Shown: positions 15,587 through 24,528, counted from the stretch's first letter. The stretch is 64,000 nucleotides of DNA from Lentilitoribacter sp. Alg239-R112 (GCF_900537175.1 NZ_LS999833.1:2460261-2524260), one strand, 5' to 3'. Notes: generated by a model from the sequence alone, not told the origin. Made by a program: numbers and translations.

Positions 15587-16901
15587 CAAACATCACTATG
15601 ATGTCCAAATACCCTTGTCTGAGAAATTTATAAATAGAGTAGTTGATACCGCACTCAAATCTAATCTGTTTCCCTCGACTTATCGTGTGTTATTCAATCT
15701 CGACAATGAAAAACTGGGCTTGAATTCCTCAATCTCAATCGCTTTGCAGATTCAAAAGATTGAATTTTTTACGGAAAATAATTCTGGGCATTCCTTAGGT
15801 ATCAAGGCTCAATTTGGAGGCGAAATCAAACTGTCTGCAACACTCAACCAATGGAGTCCAAGCTCCGACTCTATGCTTGTAGATAATGAACATAGTGTAG
15901 ACTTTACCATTCCCATTATAGGAGAATTGGAGTTCTCAGTAATCCCAAAAATTGGACTGAGTAATGACAAGAAACATAAATTTCTATTCGCATCATTTGC
16001 GCAAATAAGCGATTTCAATAATTTTACTATTGGTGACATCAACACTGGACCAGATTTCAGAGAGCATATTAGACGAATCGCAAATAGGATATTACTGCAA
16101 GAATTTTCCAATAACGTGAAATTGCCAATGCTGAACGGTTTCCCGGTATCGATGCCAATACCCGCCCAAGATTTTATCCCATTTCGATCCGGTCAAATTG
16201 GCTCTATTGATTTCAAAACAATAGATGCGTCAAATTCCGAACTAGGAGATGAACTTCATCTTTTAATGCAAACTAAGAGACATTTAGGGAGAGAACACTA
16301 TTCCAAAGTTGTGTCTGTTTTAAAGGCAGGTGAAGAAATTGGCATCCATATTGGAGCTAAATTTATCGATAACATTCAAATGGATATATGGAAAAGTAGA
16401 TATCTCCCGAAGAATTTCGATGATAAAGCACTACCCAACACAAACGGTTTAAACCGCCTCCGCGCTCTGAATTTGCTGCTGCTTGATGGGAATAAATTTC
16501 GCTGCATTGCTACTTTTAGCCGTACGGTTGGAGGTATAAACGTGAACTTTAGGGTAACAATTGTACTGCAAATATTGATGGATGAACAAACTAGTCAAAT
16601 TGGATTCAACTTAATCAGTATTGATACTGGAATTGAGCTACACAAACAATTAGCAACTAGCGCAATATTTTTTGCGTTATACCACATAATTCTTCGACCA
16701 ATAATGTCTGGTATAGGTCTCATAATTGATGAAGTTTCAGTGAGTGTTCTAGAAAAGTTCTTGAAGGAACTCTCCATCGACACAAATTTTCACACGAGTT
16801 TTCCGGGCACGCCCCTGAAAATTAAGTTCAAGCCCTCGTCACTGTCTGTCGATAGAAATGCTATGGCAGTTGTTGGGCGATCAGAAATCTTAGTTGTATA
16901 G
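15576..16901 (+). CDS. Large beta-rich protein 2, distant paralog of protein 1
   Basis: 441 residues from ATG 15576, chosen because GGAGGG at 15565-15570 is 5 nt upstream, inside the end of the preceding gene. It has the same plan as its neighbour: an N-terminal helix (LSEKFINRVVDTALK), extended beta segments, a hydrophobic stretch near 350-385 (ATSAIFFALYHIILRPIMSGIGLII), and a C-terminal KIKFKPSSLSVDRNAMAVVG that aligns with the end of protein 1. Translational coupling suggests equal production and perhaps a heteromeric complex. Function unknown; a membrane- or lipid-interacting pair is the most economical guess. Confidence 0.55.
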   Translation: MPDSKHHYDVQIPLSEKFINRVVDTALKSNLFPSTYRVLFNLDNEKLGLNSSISIALQIQKIEFFTENNSGHSLGIKAQFGGEIKLSATLNQWSPSSDSMLVDNEHSVDFTIPIIGELEFSVIPKIGLSNDKKHKFLFASFAQISDFNNFTIGDINTGPDFREHIRRIANRILLQEFSNNVKLPMLNGFPVSMPIPAQDFIPFRSGQIGSIDFKTIDASNSELGDELHLLMQTKRHLGREHYSKVVSVLKAGEEIGIHIGAKFIDNIQMDIWKSRYLPKNFDDKALPNTNGLNRLRALNLLLLDGNKFRCIATFSRTVGGINVNFRVTIVLQILMDEQTSQIGFNLISIDTGIELHKQLATSAIFFALYHIILRPIMSGIGLIIDEVSVSVLEKFLKELSIDTNFHTSFPGTPLKIKFKPSSLSVDRNAMAVVGRSEILVV

Positions 16902-16918
16902 ACAAAAGGGGATAAGAG

Positions 16919-17365
16919 ATGAGCAACGAAAAAGAAAACATTCCTTCAAATATGATGCAAACGAACTCCGCAGAAGCGAGGGTAGGATTCGTAAACCGAA
17001 TGATAATGACGCTGCAAGTTGTACCGATTCCACCAGTCCAATTAATCGTTGACGCAACGTTTAAGAATCAAAGCGATCAAGAGATTGAGGTTAATTTCAA
17101 TTCATCCCACGATGCATACTTAACTATTACTGACCCAAACGGTGTGGAATTTAAATACAATGATCACATTCTACCTGCCGACGGACCTCCACCAAAACCT
17201 TCAGAAACAATTGAACCTTTTGGTGAGTATAATATTGGTTTTATTATAAAAAAGGAAGATTTTTCAGATTTGCCTATTCACGAAACGGGAACCCATATTG
17301 TGGAACTGGCACTAAACTCACCGAATTACCCCGTTTCTTCCAAAACATATTACACTCTCCCATAG
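16919..17365 (+). CDS. Small Ig-like/BsuPI-like protein
   Basis: 148 residues with AGGGG before the ATG, 17 bp after the previous gene. After a 20-residue disordered start it shows a beta-sandwich pattern: VDATFKNQSDQEIEVNF, then AYLTITDPNGVEFKY, then TIEPFGEYNIGF and a TYYTLP end. This resembles the BsuPI-type intracellular proteinase inhibitor fold and other Ig-like accessory domains. No signal peptide, no cysteine. It closes the four-gene operon and may be a chaperone or immunity-like partner of the two large proteins. Resemblance only; moderate to low certainty. Confidence 0.5.
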   Translation: MSNEKENIPSNMMQTNSAEARVGFVNRMIMTLQVVPIPPVQLIVDATFKNQSDQEIEVNFNSSHDAYLTITDPNGVEFKYNDHILPADGPPPKPSETIEPFGEYNIGFIIKKEDFSDLPIHETGTHIVELALNSPNYPVSSKTYYTLP

Positions 17366-17549
17366 AATAAATGATTGGACAGATGCTTACAGCATACAAA
17401 TTGACGTGGAAATCACATGTTTTTCAGACTTAATGAATGAGTGTTCTTAGTTGACACCCTGAGAAACAACTAAGCATATCTAGTCAACAATTGGTCATTG
17501 AACTTGATTATGACTTTCTAGCTGTTCCGGGCTTTTAACATACCCCTAC

Positions 17550-19628
17550 TTACATTTTTGCACTTGTAATTGGTTGCATCGCGCTTTGTTCCGGTTGTAT
17601 TTTCCAAATAGATGTCCAAACCGGCTCATCTAGCTCGCCTTTTGAAAGGTTAAATAAACCATCCTCGTATTCCAAATGAGGTAAATCTACACTTTTACAG
17701 CAGCTAGCTCCGTCAATAGCCATTTTCATCTTAGTAGCTTCTTCAATAAATTTATCAGAGCAAAATAGTCCAGAAAATTTTACTGCCGCTTCTAATCTAG
17801 CTGATCTCCTTAGAACTCCGCCTTTCAACTCGCTATTTTCAAGTTGTTCAATATAGCCGACATCCAATCCAAATCGTACGGAATGACCGAAACGTTTTTC
17901 AATGGAGGTGCTAAGATTGGCGCATACTCTTATTAGCTCAATCGGACTTTCCTCGACGAAAAGCACAGAATCTCCACCCTCTATCCTGTACGAAGTTCCA
18001 TTCACAACTTCTAATATCTTCTGTTTAAAAACAAGAAGAAACTCGTGATACTTGTCCTCATCCTCCATAATTTTAGAAAACTCTTTCACATCCCCTTTTG
18101 CAACAAAACTAAAACTGCGTGTGGCACGCCATGGAAGACCATGGCCAATGATATTGGTTCTGTTCATACCATCACGATAATCTCTGTTCTTTTCTGCAAC
18201 TAAATCGTCGAGCATTGGATGTAATAGATAGACCGTGCTATCAGGTAGACAATTGGATGCAGACAAAGAAATTGAACCCGGTGTAGCAAATTTTTGCCTT
18301 AGTAGTCCTGATTGAATATCAGTTTCAATTACACCTAATAGACCTAACTTATAAAGGTTACAGAACACGTGAGCAGAATCTTCTTTCTCAATTCCGTTCA
18401 TTTCATCGTATTTTTCAGATATCGCCTCCAATTCTGACAAATCAAAGTAATTTCTATCCAATAGGGAAAAAAGAGAGTTGGTATTCAGCCGATCGACATG
18501 TGGAAGCATCTCTGTAAAATATGCCTCGGCTAATACTCCAGCCTCACGATTGACAATATCTTTGATTCTCTTTGGAGTCCGAACACTTGGATTAGCTGAT
18601 GCAACTTCAGAGCCGATGTGAGCAATGTCACGGGGTCTACCCAACGTATGCCTCAGTAAATAATCATAAACATGTTCCTCATCACCTGTTCGAGGGTGTA
18701 TATAATATAACTTATCGATCCCGAAAAACCATTCCGCAACCTCATGAGCAGGAGATGTTGTGAACAAATTTTCGGACTTCTCATTTTTGATATTTTTGTC
18801 AAGAATATCAATTAACTCCTCATAACGATATTGCAATACAGTAGTAGCTCCACCAATTTGAATTGCCAAAGGCGTTGATGTCAAAATGTCTGGAATAACT
18901 TCCTTGCGAATTGAGGCAAAAACTTTGATGTGGGGATTTATAAGTCTTAAATCACGTGTGGCTAATGCAAGTCCAATTTGACACGCATCCCACATCGACT
19001 TATAGAGCGGTCGCTTTTCAAGGTCTTCCCTATTCTTATATAATTCTTGTTCAAAGAACTCGTCTGTGTTGTCAATAAAAACTCCGTACTGATTACGAAT
19101 AGACCTGAGATTATGCGATAACCTAGACGCATATAAATTTTCTAATTGATGGTAGGTACTCTTCTTAATTTTCACGATGTTTTGTATAAGAGAACAGGGA
19201 GTGTCCAAATGTTCATCTTTGAGTATATCTTTCACATCTGATGATTTAATTTGATCACTCAGGCTTTCCAGTTCTGTTTCTTCATACTTATCTTTGATTA
19301 TGGCTATAGATATCGCAATAAGCCAAAGTGACTTCCAATGTTCCGGCTGAGAAAGTAGGCTTGTCAACTTTGTTGAAAGATTGGGGACTCCAGTGGCTTT
19401 GTCTACCAGAAGGTTCCTAGGAAGAAAGCTATATTCAGGTGGCAAATTTGCACGCTTTGCCTTAAGAAGAAGTGTTTTTCCATTTCCTTTAGGTGCGGCA
19501 ATTATTGTCCTCTTACTGTCCAACTCCAAAAAACTGTCGATAGCTGTATTCTCGTGAAAAAGCGCATTTCGAAACCGCCCAGTTTGATCAATATCAATAC
19601 CGTCGGCATCAACAATCCAAGAGTCCAT
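17550..19628 (-). CDS. P-loop NTPase fused to class III nucleotide-cyclase-like domain
   Basis: 692 residues. The N-terminal half is a STAND/KAP-like NTPase: Walker A APKGNGKT (45-52) and Walker B VFIDNTDE (about 183-190), then a helical region with RPRDIAHIG. The C-terminal 190 residues read as a cyclase homology domain. D513 in FVAKGDVKEFSKI and D553 in RIEGGDSVLF match the two metal-binding aspartates; VRFGLDVG is the next strand, and RRSARLEAAVKFSG contains the Arg (R611). The usual transition-state Asn is R607 here. A sensor NTPase joined to a second-messenger synthase fits an anti-phage signalling role (compare Pycsar), but no obvious separate effector gene is adjacent. It is the last gene before attR. 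Confidence 0.8.
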   Translation of the reverse strand: MDSWIVDADGIDIDQTGRFRNALFHENTAIDSFLELDSKRTIIAAPKGNGKTLLLKAKRANLPPEYSFLPRNLLVDKATGVPNLSTKLTSLLSQPEHWKSLWLIAISIAIIKDKYEETELESLSDQIKSSDVKDILKDEHLDTPCSLIQNIVKIKKSTYHQLENLYASRLSHNLRSIRNQYGVFIDNTDEFFEQELYKNREDLEKRPLYKSMWDACQIGLALATRDLRLINPHIKVFASIRKEVIPDILTSTPLAIQIGGATTVLQYRYEELIDILDKNIKNEKSENLFTTSPAHEVAEWFFGIDKLYYIHPRTGDEEHVYDYLLRHTLGRPRDIAHIGSEVASANPSVRTPKRIKDIVNREAGVLAEAYFTEMLPHVDRLNTNSLFSLLDRNYFDLSELEAISEKYDEMNGIEKEDSAHVFCNLYKLGLLGVIETDIQSGLLRQKFATPGSISLSASNCLPDSTVYLLHPMLDDLVAEKNRDYRDGMNRTNIIGHGLPWRATRSFSFVAKGDVKEFSKIMEDEDKYHEFLLVFKQKILEVVNGTSYRIEGGDSVLFVEESPIELIRVCANLSTSIEKRFGHSVRFGLDVGYIEQLENSELKGGVLRRSARLEAAVKFSGLFCSDKFIEEATKMKMAIDGASCCKSVDLPHLEYEDGLFNLSKGELDEPVWTSIWKIQPEQSAMQPITSAKM

Positions 19629-19920
19629 CTAAACCAATCCTCGTAAATTTGTAAGCCACAATTATTTCTTGCACATCCGAACTAAATTTTCAACTTACAC
19701 AATCTACAGGGGTAATACATTCGTTTTGATGAGTTTAATCTAGGCTGGAGAGGTGTTGAATAAATTTTTGCAATCATCATTGGGAAAAGTGGTCTAATCT
19801 GCCAAATTGCAATTAAACTCGCCTCGATTTCTCTCGAAACTGATCTGCCAACTGGGTTTTGAGAAACAAATTTTCTCAATGAAATCAATCAGAAGGCTAC
19901 TCAGAATACTCCCATAGCTG

Positions 19921-19967
19921 CTTGCCAAGGTTAGGGTCGAGCGTTCGAATCGCTTCACCCGCTCCAA
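19921..19967 (+). repeat. attR: 47-bp copy of the tRNA-Gly 3' end
   Basis: Identical to 24-70, starting in the anticodon loop and running one base past CCA. There is no tRNA 5' half upstream, so it is not a functional gene. It marks the right boundary of the island. Confidence 0.9.
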
Positions 19968-20030
19968 ATTTCTTCAAAAATTACAATAACTTATATCATA
20001 GCTTAACAAAGCCACGTACCCCTGTATATG

Positions 20031-20132
20031 CTAGCACAGTGTTAGCACAGTCCGGTTTTAGCGATTTTGAAACCAATGATTTCAATGCTTTAGGAATGTG
20101 CTAGCTGGGCATTTAGCACACTTCTAGCACAG
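20031..20132. repeat. Five TAGCAC repeats outside attR, possible arm sites
   Basis: ctagcacag (20031), ttagcacag (20042), the inverted gtgctag (20098-20104), tttagcaca (20112) and ctagcacag (20124) cluster within 102 bp, beginning 64 bp beyond attR. Such clustered short repeats beside a tRNA att site look like arm-type sites of a tyrosine recombinase, perhaps of an older element that used the same tRNA. The surrounding 19968-20190 has no gene. Confidence 0.45.
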
Positions 20133-20250
20133 TCACCTACCCTTACGTTTTTTGGTGCGCGGTGTTTGGGTTGGTTTGTCCGTCATCAAATGATTTGGGA
20201 CTAGTTGGGTGATTACTTAGAGGAGTATTTGGCTCATCTATTTTATTTAA

Positions 20251-21231
20251 TTATGCGGCTTGTCTCTGGTTTTGCAAGCGCCGCTGTTTAATAGTCTTTT
20301 GTTTTATCCTTTCTCTTTGCTCTAAGATTTGTTGTCCGCGCCCGAAGTACACATCAGCAGGCGTGAGGTTTTTCAGGCTCTCATGATATCGATTATGATT
20401 GTAATGATCGATAAATGCCTTGATTTGATGTTCTAAATCACCCGGTAGGAAGTAGTTTTCCAACAGGATGCGGTTCTTCAGTGTTTGGTGCCATCTTTCG
20501 ATTTTACCCCGTGTCTGTGGGTGATATGGTGCACCTCTGGTGTGATCCATACCATTAACGTTGAGATAGTCGGCCAATTCAGCAGATACATAACTAGGAC
20601 CATTGTCTGATAGCAGACGTGGCTTATGAACGACCCTTGCTTGATCGCAGCCTGAAGCCTGCAAAGCTAGATCTAGAGTGTCTGTCGCATCTTTGGTCGT
20701 CATGGTCGGTGTGAACTTATATGCGATGATGTAACGTGAGTAATCGTCCAGCACCGTTGATAAATAGAACCAACCCCAACCGATGATTTTGAGGTATGTA
20801 AAATCAGTTTGCCAAAGCTGATTGGGTGCCGTTGTCTTATCTCTGAACTCATCCGCAGCTTTCATGACAATGAACGCAGGACTGGTGATGAGATCATGGG
20901 CTTTTAGCAGCCTGTAAACGCTGGCTTCTGACACGAAGTAGTTTTGTGTATCGGAAAATCTGACCGCTAGCTCACGAGGTGACAACTCTGGTTCATTCAG
21001 TGCCAGATCAACAATTTGCTCACGGATAGCATCAGGGATACGGTTCCACACCCGCGCTGGCATTGGGGCTTTGTCTTCCAAAGCATCAACACCACCTGTT
21101 TGGTTTAAATTATACCATCGATAGAAAGTGGATCGTGGGATACCCAGCTTGTCCAGTGTTTGCTTAGTCGACAGATGTGATTGTTCAACCAGCTTGATAA
21201 TCTCAAACTTCTCTTCAGATGGATATCTCAT
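20251..21231 (-). CDS. IS3-family transposase OrfB (DDE integrase domain)
   Basis: 326 residues with an N-terminal helix-turn-helix (STKQTLDKLGIPRSTFYRWY) and a DDE catalytic core: WQTDFTYL (first Asp), LLSDNGPSYVS (second Asp) and GKIERWHQTLKNR (Glu). The frame is complete. It begins at an ATGA overlap with the OrfA stop, so it has its own start instead of depending only on -1 frameshifting. With OrfA broken it may be non-functional. Confidence 0.92.
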   Translation of the reverse strand: MRYPSEEKFEIIKLVEQSHLSTKQTLDKLGIPRSTFYRWYNLNQTGGVDALEDKAPMPARVWNRIPDAIREQIVDLALNEPELSPRELAVRFSDTQNYFVSEASVYRLLKAHDLITSPAFIVMKAADEFRDKTTAPNQLWQTDFTYLKIIGWGWFYLSTVLDDYSRYIIAYKFTPTMTTKDATDTLDLALQASGCDQARVVHKPRLLSDNGPSYVSAELADYLNVNGMDHTRGAPYHPQTRGKIERWHQTLKNRILLENYFLPGDLEHQIKAFIDHYNHNRYHESLKNLTPADVYFGRGQQILEQRERIKQKTIKQRRLQNQRQAA

Positions 21232-21604
21232 TCTTGGTCGTCCCCATCCTCGTACATGCTTTTTTTGAGAAGCCGCAGCTCCAGAGCCTGTTCAGCAACC
21301 ACTTCCTTTAAATCACGGGCTTCCTTGCGAAGGTTCTTAACTTCACCAGTATTAGCTTCTCTAGCTGTATCACCAGCCAATCGCTTCTTACCTGCTTCTA
21401 AAATTCCTTCGACCAAGAATAACACTGGCTCTGGGCAATGCCTTCTTGCCGACAAAGTTCAGCTATGCTGTCTTCACCACGAAGACCTGCAAGTACAATT
21501 CGTATCTTATCCTCTGAAGAATACTTCCGACGCGTCTATCGTCTAATGTCTTTTACAACACGATCTGCTTCGTCTTTGGCTCGTTCGTTCTTACGTCTCA
21601 TCAT
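21228..21604 (-). pseudogene. IS3-family OrfA, stop codon plus frameshift
   Basis: From ATG 21604 the frame reads MRRKNERAKDEADRVVKDI then an in-frame TAG, continues RRKYSSEDKIRIVLAGLRGE, CRQEGIAQSQCYSWSKEF, then a second stop; the -1 frame resumes EAGKKRLAGDTAREANTGE and runs to the ATGA junction with OrfB. One T seems lost in the run at about 21418. The HTH and leucine-zipper regions are otherwise recognisable. Confidence 0.85.
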
Positions 21605-21637
21605 TTGCTCCATATGGGCTATGATGAGCCTAAATCA

Positions 21638-22090
21638 CTCTCTTAAGAAATCAATCCATTCAGTCCATAAGGCACTGATGCGTTACATCCACAGACCCTG
21701 CAAGGATCTGGTATTTGCCATACGTGGTACTTAAATCGGAAAGACTGAACATTACCGTCTTGCGCTGCAGCGCGCAGAGTACGTCCGCAGACCGAGGCTG
21801 TCCGTCATATACTGCAAAAACGATATTATCTTTGGGAGACCAAACATCCATATTCAAGACTTGTCCTTTTTCCCGCGGACAGTGTAGAGAACTGCTTCTC
21901 CATTTTTAACAAACTTTACGACTGACCATCACATATAGTCCGTCAGTTGTAACGTTCAGGTTTTGAGCGAATATTGTTATGTCGGACTTGCCACTTTTAA
22001 TTACCTTACCAGCAAGACCGAGTATACTGACGATCACATTCGCGGCGCCATTTCCGATCGCGGTTATTCTTGGTTAGCCAACGAATAACG
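21638..22090 (-). other. Degenerate coding-like stretch, no intact gene
   Basis: On the minus strand the pieces NGAANVIVSILGLAGKVIKSG, SDITIFAQNLNVTTDGLYV and NMDVWSPKDNIVFAVYDGQ read like protein but are split by stops and shifts. They may be the remains of one gene interrupted by or adjacent to the IS. I do not recognise the family. The rest up to 22159 shows nothing. Confidence 0.4.
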
Positions 22091-22159
22091 CGTCAACCAA
22101 TGTCATACACACCACAAATTACACGCTCCTAAATGTGCTCAAACTTGAGATATAACAAA

Positions 22160-23908
22160 TCAATCAATACTACCAGTATAGTATAATTTGTAGCCGCTAC
22201 TGGTACCTATAATTTTGTTTTTAGACATGTTATCTTCAAACTCCAAATAAGGATAAATATCGTCCGTTAATACCAAGCTATGTGGATGAAGTTTTAACAC
22301 TTGAGACAAACAATTATCACTCCGACAATCTACGTATTTATCCTTTGCAATTTCTGGCAACCATCGAATCCAACTGTAGGCACTAACAATACGTCCTGAG
22401 TCCTCAATCAAATCAATGTGCGCTAAAATCACTTCATTAACATCTTGATTCCCTAATTCCATTTGCCGGGTATGTTGAATGTTGAGAATTTCTTCATCCG
22501 AAACGGCTAAGCTTGTAGCAAAAGACGTAATTAGTGCAAATGCAATCGACCCTAAGATCAATGATTTACTAGTAATTACTATCTGTTTTGGAATGCTTTT
22601 GATATTGAGTTTTCGCTCAAAACCGACCACTCCAAGCATAGCCATTGCGACCAAGTACATAAGTATCCATATTCCATTCCGCGCTGCATAACTACAACAA
22701 TTAGCAAATATAAAAAAGCCAACCAAACTTATAAGAAGAAACAAAAGTGCCACTTGGAAGTGTCGATTCTGAATAAGTTTTAGGAAAAAGTCTATTGGTG
22801 ATCGTAATTCCTTAATAGGCACGGAAACCAACAGTATTGCTAGTATAACAAGTAAAGCCCATGACATGGAACCAATTAGCATTCTAGCAGAAACATAATG
22901 CCTTAAAAATACATCTTCTACCAACATACCTTTCCATATAGGTAAAAGACCAATCATGCTTTTTTCACTCTGCTCGAAAATGATATAGAAAAACACTATT
23001 GGAAGAAAAGCGATTGAAATAATTTTCAAGGCTTCAAAAACACCAAGTTCTTTTTTTCTCACAGCTTGAAGGGTCACAAATACGACGACTATTAAGCCTA
23101 ATACCCCAGCTTGTTTTGTGACGGCTGCTAGGCCTAAGCAAATGGCAGCAAACAATAGTAGATCTTTTTCCTTGGGGCCTATTTTGTCCTTACGAATTGT
23201 TTCGCAAACTAAAAACAATCCACAAAGTGTGATACCAGCAAGTGGGAAATCCATCCAACCATTTGTCAACTGCTCAAACTCAAAGAACAAAACAAATAGA
23301 GTCGTGGAGCTAAATATCAACGCAGATGGCAATCTATTTTCTGCGAAAAGAGAAGCACATATGACAATCAATACTATTGGGAGTGCTAGCAACGTCAATT
23401 TGGCAGAAGACCAAATTTCGGATGTTCCTTGAGCCTCGTAAATAAGAGACCATATACCGGGAAACAAAATGGGGTAGGCAGCATCATAAGGTTGAAAGAA
23501 ATTATTTGAAAGTTCAATCGCCCATCTATTCCACGAGACTACTGCATCCGCCATACTGAAGATGAAACCGTAGTTAACTGAAACATTATAAAGCAACACA
23601 GTGCAGAATAGACCTAGGGCACACCCTGAAAGTAATTTACTTTTACCAAGGCTAAAATAAATTAACGGGCTACTAAAAAAAAGTGCCCGAAAAAGAATTA
23701 TACAGGACAGAATAATTACTACCCAGTTCATTTTCTCGCCTATCGGTGTATAAAAAGAAATGACCGTCAAAATCCAAGAAATCCATAGGGACTTGAAATA
23801 ATATCCCGCGATTGCTTGCCATAAGAGATGCTTTTGGTTGTGAGGCCAAAGAAACCCTATGAAAAATGTGAAAAAGAAAACGCTGTATATACCAGTAAAT
23901 ACCTGCAC
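22160..23908 (-). CDS. GT-C-type membrane glycosyltransferase (GtrC-like position)
   Basis: About 582 residues with 11-13 hydrophobic segments. The first large loop has MADAVVSWNRWAIELS, with an Asp in the position of the catalytic acid of GT-C enzymes that use polyprenyl-phosphate sugars. The start is GTG 23908, overlapping the previous stop as TAGTG and preceded by GGAG; a TTG at 23956 would lengthen it inside the upstream gene. It is the last gene of a three-gene operon with a polyprenyl-phosphate glycosyltransferase-flippase fusion, so it probably transfers a sugar from undecaprenyl phosphate to a periplasmic glycan such as O-antigen. Confidence 0.7.
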   Translation of the reverse strand: MQVFTGIYSVFFFTFFIGFLWPHNQKHLLWQAIAGYYFKSLWISWILTVISFYTPIGEKMNWVVIILSCIILFRALFFSSPLIYFSLGKSKLLSGCALGLFCTVLLYNVSVNYGFIFSMADAVVSWNRWAIELSNNFFQPYDAAYPILFPGIWSLIYEAQGTSEIWSSAKLTLLALPIVLIVICASLFAENRLPSALIFSSTTLFVLFFEFEQLTNGWMDFPLAGITLCGLFLVCETIRKDKIGPKEKDLLLFAAICLGLAAVTKQAGVLGLIVVVFVTLQAVRKKELGVFEALKIISIAFLPIVFFYIIFEQSEKSMIGLLPIWKGMLVEDVFLRHYVSARMLIGSMSWALLVILAILLVSVPIKELRSPIDFFLKLIQNRHFQVALLFLLISLVGFFIFANCCSYAARNGIWILMYLVAMAMLGVVGFERKLNIKSIPKQIVITSKSLILGSIAFALITSFATSLAVSDEEILNIQHTRQMELGNQDVNEVILAHIDLIEDSGRIVSAYSWIRWLPEIAKDKYVDCRSDNCLSQVLKLHPHSLVLTDDIYPYLEFEDNMSKNKIIGTSSGYKLYYTGSID

Positions 23909-24528
23909 TAATTCTTTCTCCAGACAGCATACCCTTGAGTCAAACCAATTTTCCAATTGATGGACTGATGTAAAAGCGAACCAAATTTGTTCCCTTCATT
24001 TAATACTTCATCAAATTTAAGTGGTCTCTCATCCGTAAATATCCATTGCCCTGTCAATTCTGCACCAAAGCGGATAATTCTGTACAAAAATGTCGGCGTC
24101 GGAAATGTAATAAGAACCAATCCCCCGGGCACGCAGAATTCAAAGTGCGTTTTTATTGCCCTAGAAGTGTCTTCTGGAGTGAAATGCTCAATTAGGCCAA
24201 CACTATATACAACATCAAACTCGTCCCGCTTACTTGGCGTGGACAACACATCGCCAAGCTCCCAAGATAACATTTCAGCAATTTCTAATTTCTCATTCAG
24301 GAGTTCTAAACCGTAACTGTTAGAGTCAACAATATGATAGTTAGCGATATCAAAGTTGTGACAAATACCCACCGCAAAACAACTATTCGCACCACCTATC
24401 TCGCAAATTGATCCATTACCACCTTCCCAATATTTTTTCAGGTTGGCTTCTATTTTCCTCTGAGAAACTTTTCTCGTAAAAGACGTCGGTCGCGCGGGTT
24501 TTTTATAATATTTATTCCAATCGGTCAT
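23908..24528 (-). CDS. SAM-dependent methyltransferase
   Basis: 206 residues, class I fold: motif I SICEIGGANSCFAVG, then HIVDSNSYGLELL, and post-I FDVVYSVGLIEHFTPED. The ATG at 24528 is preceded by GGGAGAG; it overlaps the 3' end of the GT2-GtrA gene by 17 nt and meets the GT-C gene at TAGTG, so all three are coupled. The family suggests methylation of a sugar or lipid carrier intermediate. A damaged relative of this gene occurs at 26779-27187. Confidence 0.85.
   Translation of the reverse strand: MTDWNKYYKKPARPTSFTRKVSQRKIEANLKKYWEGGNGSICEIGGANSCFAVGICHNFDIANYHIVDSNSYGLELLNEKLEIAEMLSWELGDVLSTPSKRDEFDVVYSVGLIEHFTPEDTSRAIKTHFEFCVPGGLVLITFPTPTFLYRIIRFGAELTGQWIFTDERPLKFDEVLNEGNKFGSLLHQSINWKIGLTQGYAVWRKN

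Larger units (their letters stand above)
24..19967. mobile_element. tRNA-Gly-integrated genomic island, about 19.9 kb
   Basis: The element is bounded by the 47-bp tRNA-derived repeats. It contains a tyrosine integrase (3922-5043, minus), an excisionase-like HTH protein, an XRE repressor, a serine recombinase and a possible HUH Rep protein. I recognise no conjugation or virion genes, so it looks like a mobilisable or satellite-type island, or a defence island. Its cargo sits largely at its edges: an ATPase module between attL and the integrase, and an NTPase-cyclase gene next to attR. Recombination between the repeats would release a circle of 19,897 bp. Confidence 0.85.
20191..21637 (-). mobile_element. 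IS3-family insertion sequence, decayed
   Basis: The element has an intact OrfB (20251-21231) and a broken OrfA (21228-21604). The ends proposed here are tentative: TGATTTGGG at 20191 and, on the opposite strand, TGATTTAGG ending at 21637 form short imperfect terminal repeats, giving about 1.45 kb, a normal IS3 size. I see no clear target duplication. OrfA is inactivated, so the element should not transpose by itself. Confidence 0.65.

Noticed and set aside
19682..19888. 68-residue minus-strand frame between the NTPase-cyclase gene and attR
   Set aside because: No ribosome site or recognisable family; it covers the probable integrase arm region.
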